Shown piece after piece: positions 45,514-53,633 of a DNA stretch of 64,000 nt. The notes under the pieces are model-generated. The model did no database searches and had not been told where the DNA came from. It saw only the letters and a list, made by a program, of their open reading frames with translations. Position numbers and translations under genes: made by a program. The DNA comes from Myxococcus flavus (GTDB taxonomy: Bacteria; Myxococcota; Myxococcia; Myxococcales; Myxococcaceae): contig NZ_CP143624.1 of NCBI RefSeq assembly GCF_050038885.1, positions 6,634,001 to 6,698,000 on the forward strand. Direction: 5' to 3'. Position 1 is the first letter of the stretch; each line of letters starts with the position of its first letter.

Positions 45514-47631
45514 ATGCCGGACTTCCAACTCGTCAGCGACCACAAGCCCGAGGGCGACCAGCCGAGGGCCATTGACGAACTCACGCAGGGCGTCCTGCGG
45601 GGCGACCGCTATCAGACCCTCCTGGGTGTCACCGGGTCGGGCAAGACGTTCACCATGGCGAACGTCATCGCCAACGTGAAGCGGCCCACGCTGGTGATGG
45701 CCCACAACAAGACGCTGGCCGCGCAGCTCTACGGCGAGTTCAAGGCGCTCTTCCCGCACAACGCCGTCGAGTACTTCGTCTCGTACTACGACTACTACCA
45801 GCCCGAGGCCTACGTCCCGTCGACGGACACCTTCATCGAGAAGGACTCGTCCATCAACGACAACATCGAGCGGATGCGCCATTCGGCCACCCATTCGCTG
45901 CGCACGCGCGACGACGTCATCATCGTCGCCAGCGTCTCCTGTATCTACGGCCTCGGCGCGGCCCGCAGCTACGTGGACCTGGCGGTTCGCGCGGTGGTGG
46001 GCGAGGAGATGGGCCGCGACACGTTCATGCGCAAGCTGGTGGAGGCCCAGTACAAGCGCAACGATCTGGACTTCCACCGCGGCACCTTCCGCGCGCGCGG
46101 CGACACCGTCGAGGTGTTCCCCGCCTACGAGGAGGAGCGCGCCGTGCGCGTCAGCTTCTTCGGCGACGAGGTGGAGCGCGTCACCGAGTTCGACCCGCTG
46201 CGTGGCGTGACGCTGGGCGCGCTGGACAAGATCGTCATCTTCCCCGCCAGCCACTACGTGGCCGAGGAGGACGTGCGCCGCCGAGCCATCCAGACCATCC
46301 GCGACGAGCTGGCCGAGCAGCTCCAGATCTTCAAGCGCGAGGGCAAGCTGCTGGAGGCGCAGCGGCTGGAGCAGCGCGCCATGTTCGACCTCGAGATGAT
46401 TGAACAGGTTGGCTACTGCAGCGGCATCGAGAACTACTCGCGGCACTTCTCGGGGCGCGCCGCCGGCGAGCCACCGCCGTGCCTCATCGACTACTTCCCG
46501 CGCAACCTGCTGGTGATGCTCGACGAGAGCCACCAGACGGTGCCGCAGATTGGCGCCATGTACCGCGGCGACCGCGCGCGCAAGGAGACGCTGGTCAGCT
46601 TCGGCTTCCGCCTGCCGAGCGCGCTGGACAACCGCCCGCTCAAGTTCGGTGAGTTCGAGGAGCTGGTGCCCCAGGCCATCTTCGTCTCCGCGACGCCGGC
46701 CGAGTACGAGCTGCAGAAGTCGCAGGGCGTGGTGGTGGAGCAGATCATCCGCCCCACGGGCCTGACGGACCCTGAGGTGGAGATTCGCCCCGTGGGCAAC
46801 CAGGTGGATGACTTGCTGGAGGAGGTGCGCCAGCGCGTCGCCCGCAACGAGCGCGTCCTGGTGACGACGCTCACCAAGCGCATGGCCGAGGACCTCACGG
46901 AGTACTTCGCCGACGTGGGCGTGCGCGTGCGCTACCTGCACTCGGACATCGACGCGATCGAGCGCACCGCCATCATCCGCGACTTGCGCAAGGGCGAGTT
47001 CGACGTGCTGGTGGGCATCAACCTGCTGCGCGAGGGCCTGGACATCCCCGAGGTGTCGCTGGTGGCCATCCTCGACGCGGACAAGGAGGGCTTCCTGCGC
47101 AGCCACGTCTCCCTCATCCAGACGATTGGCCGAGCGGCCCGCAACGTGAACGGCCGCGTCATCATGTACGCGGACAACGTCACCGACTCCATGAAGAAGG
47201 CCCTGGACGAGACGACGCGCCGCCGCGACATCCAGCGCGCCTACAACAAGGAACACGGCATCACCCCGCGCTCGGTGAAGAGCCACATCACCGACCTGTC
47301 CGAGCACGTGGCCTACGACGCGGGCGACGTCGCCGCGCTGCCCATGGCGGCAGAAGGCGAGGACGACGTCCTCCAGCCGAAGGAAATCAAGCGGCTCATC
47401 GAGGAATTCACCAAGGACATGCTCGCCGCCGCGGACGAGATGCAGTTCGAGAAGGCCGCCGAGTACCGCGACCGCGTGCAGCTCCTGAAGGACATGGACA
47501 TGGGGCTCAAGCCGGCGTCGCGCTCGCTGCTGAAGGCGCCGCCGAAGGCCGCGGAGGCGGAGCCCGCGAAGAAGGGCCGGGGCCGGGGTGGTGGCGGAGG
47601 CCGGACCTCCCGGGCCCGGGCCCGCCGGTAG
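45514..47631 (+). CDS. uvrB: Excinuclease ABC subunit B (UvrB)
   Basis: A 705-residue helicase-like subunit that verifies DNA damage and loads UvrC. Walker A is GVTGSGKTF near residue 38, the damage-probing beta-hairpin is YYDYYQPEAYVP, the DEXH-type box is VMLDESHQT near 333, and helicase motif VI is QTIGRAARN. A UVR domain for UvrC contact lies near 628-665 (EMQFEKAAEYRDR). A basic Gly/Arg-rich tail ends the protein. The start chosen is the ATG giving MPDFQLVSDHKPEGDQP, a normal UvrB opening. The GTG at 45496 lies upstream of the likely -10 element. Confidence 0.97.
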   Translation: MPDFQLVSDHKPEGDQPRAIDELTQGVLRGDRYQTLLGVTGSGKTFTMANVIANVKRPTLVMAHNKTLAAQLYGEFKALFPHNAVEYFVSYYDYYQPEAYVPSTDTFIEKDSSINDNIERMRHSATHSLRTRDDVIIVASVSCIYGLGAARSYVDLAVRAVVGEEMGRDTFMRKLVEAQYKRNDLDFHRGTFRARGDTVEVFPAYEEERAVRVSFFGDEVERVTEFDPLRGVTLGALDKIVIFPASHYVAEEDVRRRAIQTIRDELAEQLQIFKREGKLLEAQRLEQRAMFDLEMIEQVGYCSGIENYSRHFSGRAAGEPPPCLIDYFPRNLLVMLDESHQTVPQIGAMYRGDRARKETLVSFGFRLPSALDNRPLKFGEFEELVPQAIFVSATPAEYELQKSQGVVVEQIIRPTGLTDPEVEIRPVGNQVDDLLEEVRQRVARNERVLVTTLTKRMAEDLTEYFADVGVRVRYLHSDIDAIERTAIIRDLRKGEFDVLVGINLLREGLDIPEVSLVAILDADKEGFLRSHVSLIQTIGRAARNVNGRVIMYADNVTDSMKKALDETTRRRDIQRAYNKEHGITPRSVKSHITDLSEHVAYDAGDVAALPMAAEGEDDVLQPKEIKRLIEEFTKDMLAAADEMQFEKAAEYRDRVQLLKDMDMGLKPASRSLLKAPPKAAEAEPAKKGRGRGGGGGRTSRARARR

Positions 47632-47651
47632 CGGGGGAGGAGGGGGCCGTC

Positions 47652-49592
47652 ATGGACGCGAAGCTTCAGGAGAAGCTGGACGCACTGCCCACCGAGCCCG
47701 GCGTGTACCTGATGAAGGACCGCCGCGGGCACGTCATCTACGTGGGCAAGGCCATCAACCTGCGCAACCGCGTGCGCTCGTACTTCACCCGCACGGGGGA
47801 CACGCGCGTCTTCGTGTCGCTGCTGGACCAGCTCCTCGGCGACCTGGAGACGGTGCTCGTCAGCAACGAGAAGGAGGCGCTGCTCCTCGAGAACGAGCTC
47901 ATCAAGAAGCACCGGCCGCGCTTCAACGTCCTGCTCAAGGACGACAAGCAGTTCATCTCGTTGCGTCTGGACCGGACGCAGCCGTACCCGCGCCTGGAGG
48001 TGGTGCGCAAGTACGAGCGGGACGGCGCGCGCTACTTCGGGCCGTACTCCAGCGCGGGCGCCATTCGCGAGACACTGCGGGTCGTCAACCGCTTCTTCCA
48101 CCTGCGGACCTGCACCGACCACGTGCTGGCCAACCGCAAGCGGCCCTGTCTGCTGCACCAGATTGGCCGCTGCCCCGCGCCCTGCGTGTACCCGGTGCCC
48201 CAGGAGGACTACCGCCGCAGCGTGGACGAGGTGGTGCTGTTCCTGGAGGGCAAGGCCGGCGAGCTGGTGGAAGGCCTGCGCCTGCGCATGAAGCGCGCCG
48301 CGCAGGAGCTGAAGTTCGAGGAGGCCGCGCGGCTGAGAGACCAGCTGAGCGCCATCGAGCGCAGCCTGGAGCGCCAGAAGGTCGCCACCACCGACTTCAA
48401 GGACCAGGACGTCTTCGCCTTCCACCGCGAGGGCGACCGCATCCTGTTCTACGTCCTCTGGGTGCGGCAGGGCCGCCTCAACGGCGGACAGGCCTTTCCC
48501 TTCGGAAGCCAGGAGTTTCCCGACGAGGAGCTGCTCGCCTCGTTCGTGAACCTCTACTACGACCAGGGCAGCTTCGTGCCGGAGGAGGTGCTGCTGCCGC
48601 TGGAGCTCGAGGACGGCACCGGTGGCCTGGAGGCCCTGCTCACGGAGCGCAAGGGCGAACGCGTGCGGGTGATGGTGCCCAAGCGCGGCGAGAAGCACGA
48701 CCTGGTGAAGATGGCGGCGAAGAACGCCGAGCAGGCCTTCGTGGAGCGCCGCCGCACGAAGGACGAGACGGACACCGTGCTGTCCCGGCTCCAGCAGCGG
48801 CTGGGGCTGCGCAACTTCCCGCGCCGCATGGAGTGCTTCGACATCTCGCACTTCCAGGGCTCGGCCATCGTTGCCTCGCAGGTGGCGGTGACGGACGGGG
48901 AGGCGGACAAGTCGCGCTACCGGAAGTACAAGATCAAGACACTGGAGAAGCAGGACGACTTCGCCAGCATGTACGAGGTCATCTCGCGGCGCCTCAAGCG
49001 GGGCCTGGAGGACAACGACCTGCCAGACCTGCTCGTCATCGACGGTGGCAAGGGGCAGCTCGCCAGCGCGCACGCGGCGATGAAGGACGCGGGCGTGGAG
49101 ACGGTGGACGTGGTGGGTCTGGCCAAGAGCCGCGACCTGGAGGTGTTCGACCGTGACGCGGAGAGCGCGCGGAGCCCCGAGCGTGTCTTCGTGGTGGGGC
49201 GCAAGGACCCCATCGTCCTGACCCAGAACTCGGCGGAGATGTTCATGCTCACCCGAATGCGGGACGAGGCCCACCGCTTCGCCATCACCTTCCAGAAGCA
49301 GGTGCTGCGCAAGAGCCGGGTCCGCTCGGCGCTGGAGGACATTCCCGGCGTGGGTGAGACGCGGCGCAAGCAACTGTTGCGGCACTTCGGGTCTCTCAAG
49401 CGGGTGGGGGAGGCCTCCATCGAGGAGCTCGCCGAGGTGGTGGGACCGGCCATGGCGGAGCGCGTCCATGCGGGCCTTCACGGCCACCCGGAAGAGGATG
49501 CGGAGGACCCCGTACGCGAGGCCTCCCTGGACGATGCGAGCGAACCTGTGAACGAAAAAACGCAGGGAGGGCTGCCACCCGGGGCCGCGTGA
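47652..49592 (+). CDS. uvrC: Excinuclease ABC subunit C (UvrC)
   Basis: A 646-residue nuclease that makes both incisions around the lesion. The N-terminal GIY-YIG domain (GVYLMKDRRGHVIYVGKA, with the catalytic Tyr and Arg in place) makes the 3' cut; a UVR domain (ELKFEEAARLRDQL) contacts UvrB near residue 215; the RNase H-like UvrC domain (CFDISHFQGSAIV) makes the 5' cut; and two HhH hairpins end the protein (LEDIPGVGETRRKQLLRHFG). A strong GGGGGAGGAGG site precedes the ATG, 20 bases after the uvrB stop, so uvrBC form an operon. A short hairpin (49622-49634) lies just past the stop. Confidence 0.96.
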   Translation: MDAKLQEKLDALPTEPGVYLMKDRRGHVIYVGKAINLRNRVRSYFTRTGDTRVFVSLLDQLLGDLETVLVSNEKEALLLENELIKKHRPRFNVLLKDDKQFISLRLDRTQPYPRLEVVRKYERDGARYFGPYSSAGAIRETLRVVNRFFHLRTCTDHVLANRKRPCLLHQIGRCPAPCVYPVPQEDYRRSVDEVVLFLEGKAGELVEGLRLRMKRAAQELKFEEAARLRDQLSAIERSLERQKVATTDFKDQDVFAFHREGDRILFYVLWVRQGRLNGGQAFPFGSQEFPDEELLASFVNLYYDQGSFVPEEVLLPLELEDGTGGLEALLTERKGERVRVMVPKRGEKHDLVKMAAKNAEQAFVERRRTKDETDTVLSRLQQRLGLRNFPRRMECFDISHFQGSAIVASQVAVTDGEADKSRYRKYKIKTLEKQDDFASMYEVISRRLKRGLEDNDLPDLLVIDGGKGQLASAHAAMKDAGVETVDVVGLAKSRDLEVFDRDAESARSPERVFVVGRKDPIVLTQNSAEMFMLTRMRDEAHRFAITFQKQVLRKSRVRSALEDIPGVGETRRKQLLRHFGSLKRVGEASIEELAEVVGPAMAERVHAGLHGHPEEDAEDPVREASLDDASEPVNEKTQGGLPPGAA

Positions 49593-49654
49593 TTAATTTC
49601 CGCTGCAGACCTGCTGGGAGTGCGCTGGAAGCGCGACGTTCCTGGGGTTTTTCA

Positions 49655-49683
49655 TTGCGACTGGGCTCGGCGCTGAACTATAG
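49655..49683 (+). promoter_or_regulatory. Promoter of the DUF507 gene
   Basis: TTGCGA (49655-49660), a 17-base spacer and CTATAG (49678-49683). The ATG lies 45 bases after the -10. Good spacing and a reasonable -10. Confidence 0.5.
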
Positions 49684-49728
49684 CGGTTGACGATTCCGAG
49701 CACGTTTTACAGAGGGCGAGGGACCGAC

Positions 49729-50247
49729 ATGAGGCTGTATCCGAAGGTGATCCCGATCATCTCGCGCGAGGCCATTCAGCAGCTCATGCAGGACGGGGAC
49801 ATCGAGGTGGAGCCGATGCGCGTGGCGGACGCCGAGATGGACCTGTCGGCCATCATGCGTGAGTACCTCGCGAACGAGGAGCGTGTGAACCAGGCGACGC
49901 GTGAGGCGCTGGAGCGTCGCGGCTATGACTACTCCAAGTTCAACCAGGTGAAGCGCGAGATGGCGGACGTCCGCGGCTTCAAGATGGGCGACGAGGGCAT
50001 CGAATACGTCATCAACCAGATGATTGAGTTCCTGCTCATCAGCCGCAACGTCGAAGAGGTGTATTCGGCGGATAACGGGCTGCGTCAGAAGATCTTCGCC
50101 GTCATGAAGCGCCACCTGGACGTGGACGACGAAATCGACAAGGAGGCCCGCTCCCGCCTGAAGCACCTGCAGGAGGGCACCAGCGCCTTCGACATCGAGT
50201 ACAACAAGACGGTCGAGCAGATTCGCCGGGCTCGCGGCCTCATCTAG
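49729..50247 (+). CDS. DUF507 family protein
   Basis: A 172-residue soluble, highly charged helical protein of the DUF507 family, found mainly in deltaproteobacteria and relatives. It is about twice the length of the short family members, with two related helical halves: RLYPKVIPIISREAIQQL opens the first and IEYVINQMIEFLLISRNVEEVYS the second, which keeps the typical LRQKIFAVMKRHLDVDDEIDKEARSRL region. The function is unknown. The start has GCGAGGG 8 bases upstream; an earlier in-frame start is unlikely because it would lie at the promoter. Confidence 0.85.
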   Translation: MRLYPKVIPIISREAIQQLMQDGDIEVEPMRVADAEMDLSAIMREYLANEERVNQATREALERRGYDYSKFNQVKREMADVRGFKMGDEGIEYVINQMIEFLLISRNVEEVYSADNGLRQKIFAVMKRHLDVDDEIDKEARSRLKHLQEGTSAFDIEYNKTVEQIRRARGLI

Positions 50248-50314
50248 TTCTCAGGGGTGGGGCATGCCGCTCCCCGCTCCGCTGCCTACCTTGTGAACCA
50301 AGGAGGCAGCGTCG

Positions 50315-51811
50315 ATGGCGGGACCCATCACCACGTTCGTTCTGTCCGGTTTGCTGGCCGCGGCGCCAGGCGGGTTCACGTTCGAGGGCCGGGAGGCCAG
50401 CGCGAGAACCGAGCAGCCAGACGGCTTCTTCATCCAAGGTTCACTTCCCTTCACGGACCTGGCCGAGGACGGCACCGGGAGCGCGTCTCTCACGGTGGAG
50501 GACCGCGTGTCCCTGCCGGGCGCCACCTTCGGTGACAAGGGCCAACTGGAGGCGTCGTTCCGCCTGGGGGCCACCGAGTACCGGGTGGAGCTGACGCAGG
50601 CGGGCTTTCCACCCGCGCAGGCGCGTGGGCAAGGGACGGCGGGGCCATTGCCGCGGCCGCCACCGCACACCATTGGCGGCGGCGTGCTGCTGGACGTGCC
50701 GCTCTATGGCGATAGCGGCCTGGGGTGGACGGCGATGACGCGCACGCATGCCGCGGTGGCGGTGTGGGGCGTGGGCAGCGTCTGGCGCAACGGGCAGCTG
50801 CTGACGGACACGGCCTTCGTGCATGCGGCGGCGCTGGCCGCGGGCGCCTACGCGGATGACGACACGCACCGGCTCCTGCGTCAGGCCCGCTACGACGACA
50901 CGGAGCTGGTGGTGCTGGTGTGGAACCTGCCGCCGCAGCTCGAGCCGCGGGGCTTCATCCAGTTCGTGTTCGAGGACGTGGCCATCGACCTGGATGGAAC
51001 GGCGGTGCGCTCGCGGCCCTTCGTGGAGAACACGGGCGGGCCGCCGCTGAGCTGGAATGCGCTCACGCCCGTGCCGCCAGGGGCCACGGTGGGGGCGCCC
51101 ATCACCGCGTCGCCGCCGCCCGCGCCATCGGCAACGGGTGGCAGTGGGACGGTGGGGGGGAGCGGCACGACGGGGCCCGTCGTGGGGGCTCCACTTCAGG
51201 ACACCGGGGCCATCACGCGGGTGACCGTGCCCGCCACGTCCATGGCCACGGGGGACCTCGCGGCGACCCCCATCCCGAGCGCGGCGGTGCCTGGAGCACC
51301 CGTGACGCCCGTGACGCCGGACGTCGTCAGCGGCGACCTGTCCGCGCAGCTGCCGACGTCCAACGGTCCCGCCACATTCTCCGGCCAGCTCCCGACGGCG
51401 CCGCTGGATGGGACCGGCGCGCCAGTGGCGAGCACGACGGGAGCCGGCACCACGATGGGAGCGTTCACGACCCCGCCGACGGTGTCCACGTTCGGCACGT
51501 TCACGGTGCAGCCGCTGACGCCGGGGACCTTCGATGCCTTCGTCGGGACGGGACAGTCGAGCGCGGGCATCCTCGCCACGCCAACGCCGCTGAACTCGAG
51601 CCCGGGCACGCCGCCTCCCGGGCTGCTGAGCACGCCCACGCCCCTGAATGGGGCCTTGCCGCCGCCGCTGCTGGGCACGCCCGCGCCGCTCAACGCGGGG
51701 CCTGCGATCGCGTTGCCCACGACCCCGTCACCGGTGACGGGGCCGGCGACGACGGTGGCTCCGGCCACGCCCGCGCCGGCGGCCGCTCCGGCACCTGCCG
51801 CGGGCCCCTGA
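50315..51811 (+). CDS. Unrecognised protein with Pro/Thr-rich repeat tail
   Basis: A 498-residue protein of unknown family. Residues about 1-18 are weakly signal-like. Residues about 20-260 are a mixed beta-rich region (TFEGREASARTEQPDGFF, VAVWGVGSVWRNG, ELVVLVWNLPPQ, GFIQFVFEDVAIDLDGTAV) with no catalytic motif. From about 270 the chain is low-complexity Pro/Thr/Ala/Gly, including three near-repeats around a TPxPLN core (encoded near 51578-51702). Such a tail suggests an exported or surface-exposed stalk. The start is well fixed by AAGGAGG 8 bases upstream. The last third should be treated as disordered. Confidence 0.65.
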   Translation: MAGPITTFVLSGLLAAAPGGFTFEGREASARTEQPDGFFIQGSLPFTDLAEDGTGSASLTVEDRVSLPGATFGDKGQLEASFRLGATEYRVELTQAGFPPAQARGQGTAGPLPRPPPHTIGGGVLLDVPLYGDSGLGWTAMTRTHAAVAVWGVGSVWRNGQLLTDTAFVHAAALAAGAYADDDTHRLLRQARYDDTELVVLVWNLPPQLEPRGFIQFVFEDVAIDLDGTAVRSRPFVENTGGPPLSWNALTPVPPGATVGAPITASPPPAPSATGGSGTVGGSGTTGPVVGAPLQDTGAITRVTVPATSMATGDLAATPIPSAAVPGAPVTPVTPDVVSGDLSAQLPTSNGPATFSGQLPTAPLDGTGAPVASTTGAGTTMGAFTTPPTVSTFGTFTVQPLTPGTFDAFVGTGQSSAGILATPTPLNSSPGTPPPGLLSTPTPLNGALPPPLLGTPAPLNAGPAIALPTTPSPVTGPATTVAPATPAPAAAPAPAAGP

Positions 51812-51861
51812 AGGACCCGGTCGAGGTGAGGCGCGTCAGGGCGTGAGGCGGGGGCGGTGAG

Positions 51862-52085
51862 GGCGTTGAGCCCCGTCGCGCCCCGTCGCGCTGCGCGCCT
51901 CGGCTGGCATGGTGCCGTGCGCCGAGGGCGTGAGGGGGGCGGCGGGGGCGTTGAGCCCCGTCGCGCTACGCGCCTCGGTCGGCATGGTGCCGTGGGCCGA
52001 GCGCGTGAGGGTTGGGCGAGGGCGTTGAGCCCTGTCGCGCTGCGCGCCTCGGCCGGCATGGTGCCGTGCGCCGAGGGCGTGAGGC
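51862..52085. repeat. Triplicated 74-bp hairpin repeat
   Basis: Three direct copies begin at 51862, 51947 and 52021, each opening GGCGTTGAGCCC. The unit is about 74 bases; the first copy has an extra 10-base CCCCGTCGCG duplication. Each copy contains a two-part hairpin, e.g. CCTCGGC (52047-52053) with GCCGAGG (52070-52076) enclosing CGGCA-TGG-TGCCG. Copies 1 and 2 differ in the stem only in ways that keep pairing through G-T wobbles. It fills the gap between convergent genes. The rest of the 419-base gap (52086-52230) shows only diffuse GC-rich sequence. Confidence 0.75.
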
Positions 52086-52230
52086 GCCTCCGCGGGCCAG
52101 CGGTGCTTCGCCGTGTGGCGGGGAGGCGTCGCGACGTGGCGTCGGTGCCGCGCGGAGGCGTCTGGACGCGCTGCGGAGCGGTGCAGTGGGAGTGGAGCGG
52201 AACCGCGTACGGACCCGCGAGGCCCGTGCC

Positions 52231-52602
52231 TCAGCGCCCGCGAGCCGGCGCCTGGGCCAGGCGGCTCAGGGTCGCGGCCTGGGACAGGCGCTTGCGCAGC
52301 CGCACGACGGCATCATGCAGGGCATCCAGTTGCTGCAGGACGCGCAGGTCATCCCCTGTATCCACCAGGGTGGCTGGGGTCAGCGCCTCCGTGCGGAGCG
52401 TATCGAGCAGGTCCGTGAAGTGGGCCTCGACCTCGCCGAGCGCGCCCAGGCCCTCGCGGAGGTCATCCTCCAGCAGGTCCACGAGAACCTCCGCATCGGT
52501 GCGGGCGGGCAGCGAATGGGCGAGCCGCTCCATGGCCACCCGGACCGGGTCGGCGCGGCGCAGCGGCGTGGGGGCGGCGTAAGCGAGTGCCGGAGGGGCC
52601 AT
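52231..52602 (-). CDS. Small helical protein, unknown function
   Basis: A 123-residue protein, mostly amphipathic helix (residues about 20-115) with acidic and leucine-rich stretches (LVDLLEDDLREGLGALGEVEAHFTDLL and LQQLDALHDAVVRLRKRL; key feature, heptad-like Leu/Val spacing). It has no signal peptide, membrane segment or known domain. It may form a coiled-coil bundle. Codon use fits the neighbours. Its 3' end faces the triplicated repeat. Confidence 0.6.
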   Translation of the reverse strand: MAPPALAYAAPTPLRRADPVRVAMERLAHSLPARTDAEVLVDLLEDDLREGLGALGEVEAHFTDLLDTLRTEALTPATLVDTGDDLRVLQQLDALHDAVVRLRKRLSQAATLSRLAQAPARGR

Positions 52603-52717
52603 GCCCTGACGCTACAGGCACGTAGCGCTCCGTCAATTTTCCAGTCCGGACCGAAAGAAGGCCCGCGGCGCGGCGGCCACGGGCCTCGAGGACAGCGGGG
52701 CAGGGCGCCGCAGCGCC

Positions 52718-53614
52718 TCACCACTTCATCGTTTCCTCGCCTTCACTCTTTTGTGGCTTCTCGCCAGGGCGCGAGACGGCGGTGAGGGTGGCGCGCACGG
52801 CGCCCAGGTCGATGGTGCCCACGGCGGCCAGGGGCAGGCGGCGCGCGTCGTCGGAAATCCAAACGTGCACTTCGCGCTGCTGCTTGGGCCTGTCCAGGCG
52901 CACGGCGACGCCCTTCAGGTGCCAGGCGTTGAACTGGCCCAGCGGCGTCGTCACCTGCTCGCGCTTCACCACCGAGCCCTGCATGCGCCACATGCGGCGC
53001 ACGCCGTACACGTCGAAGCACACCGGGAGGTCGTCCTTGAGCGGGAGCTGGCGCATCAAATAGATGGCGCCGGCCACGTCGAGGCCGTCCTTGTCGAAGG
53101 TGTAGTTGAACTGGCCCTTGGGGCGCTGGCCGAACTGGTAGTCCACCTTGACGGTGCGCTCCTTCTGGCCGAAGGCGACCTCCACCTTGCGGCGCTGCTC
53201 GTTCTCCATCGTGTCCTCGACGTAGCGCCTGGGGCGCAGCGTGCGCGGATGGAGGTACGCGGTGGCGCTGCCACGCACGCGCCGGACCTTGGAGAAGAAG
53301 GTGTTCGTCTGCGCCTCCACCTGGATGGGCAGGTGCCCGTCCTTGGGCTTGTGGACGCGCATCGTCATGGTGCCGGCCTGGGCGCCCATGGCGTCGAGGT
53401 CGAACTCGAGCACCTCGCCGGGCATGAACGCCAGGGGCGTGCGCAGCGCTGGCAGGGCCGAGGCGCAGGGGGCGACGGTGACGGGAGCCTCGGCCTTCTC
53501 CTGCTCGGCCTTCGCGGGCTCCGGCGCGTCCGCCTCCGTGTCCGGAAGCTGGGCCCAGGCGCTGGCAGTGGACAGAGACAACACGGCCGCGAGGAGGGTG
53601 CGCATGGGGCTCAT
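52718..53614 (-). CDS. DUF3108 protein, exported
   Basis: A 298-residue protein with a signal peptide (about 1-21, ending SAWAQ), a short Glu/Ala/Pro-rich linker and a DUF3108 beta-barrel-like domain (about 60-285), opening with FMPGEVLEFDLDAMGAQAGTM reduced to its typical G-E and G-x-x-A-G positions and continuing with VEAQTNTFFSKVRRVRG, TYFDKDGLD-like YTFDKDGLDVAGAIYLMR and VWISDDARRLPLA. It is periplasmic or outer-membrane associated; the family role is not established. It is the last gene of a leftward operon 19 bases after the DUF4091 gene, and a paralogue starts that operon. Confidence 0.85.
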   Translation of the reverse strand: MSPMRTLLAAVLSLSTASAWAQLPDTEADAPEPAKAEQEKAEAPVTVAPCASALPALRTPLAFMPGEVLEFDLDAMGAQAGTMTMRVHKPKDGHLPIQVEAQTNTFFSKVRRVRGSATAYLHPRTLRPRRYVEDTMENEQRRKVEVAFGQKERTVKVDYQFGQRPKGQFNYTFDKDGLDVAGAIYLMRQLPLKDDLPVCFDVYGVRRMWRMQGSVVKREQVTTPLGQFNAWHLKGVAVRLDRPKQQREVHVWISDDARRLPLAAVGTIDLGAVRATLTAVSRPGEKPQKSEGEETMKW

Positions 53615-53633
53615 CCTTTTCCTTCCAGGTGGA

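Noticed and set aside
51196..52059. Minus-strand frame of 287 codons across the end of the Pro/Thr-rich gene and the repeat
   Set aside because: It has a repetitive Pro/Arg product created by the repeat itself, no start signal, and lies opposite a gene with a strong ribosome binding site.
51857..52582. Plus-strand frame of 241 codons through the triplicated repeat
   Set aside because: It runs through hairpin repeats and the antisense of the 123-residue gene, has no ribosome binding site, and gives a low-complexity product.
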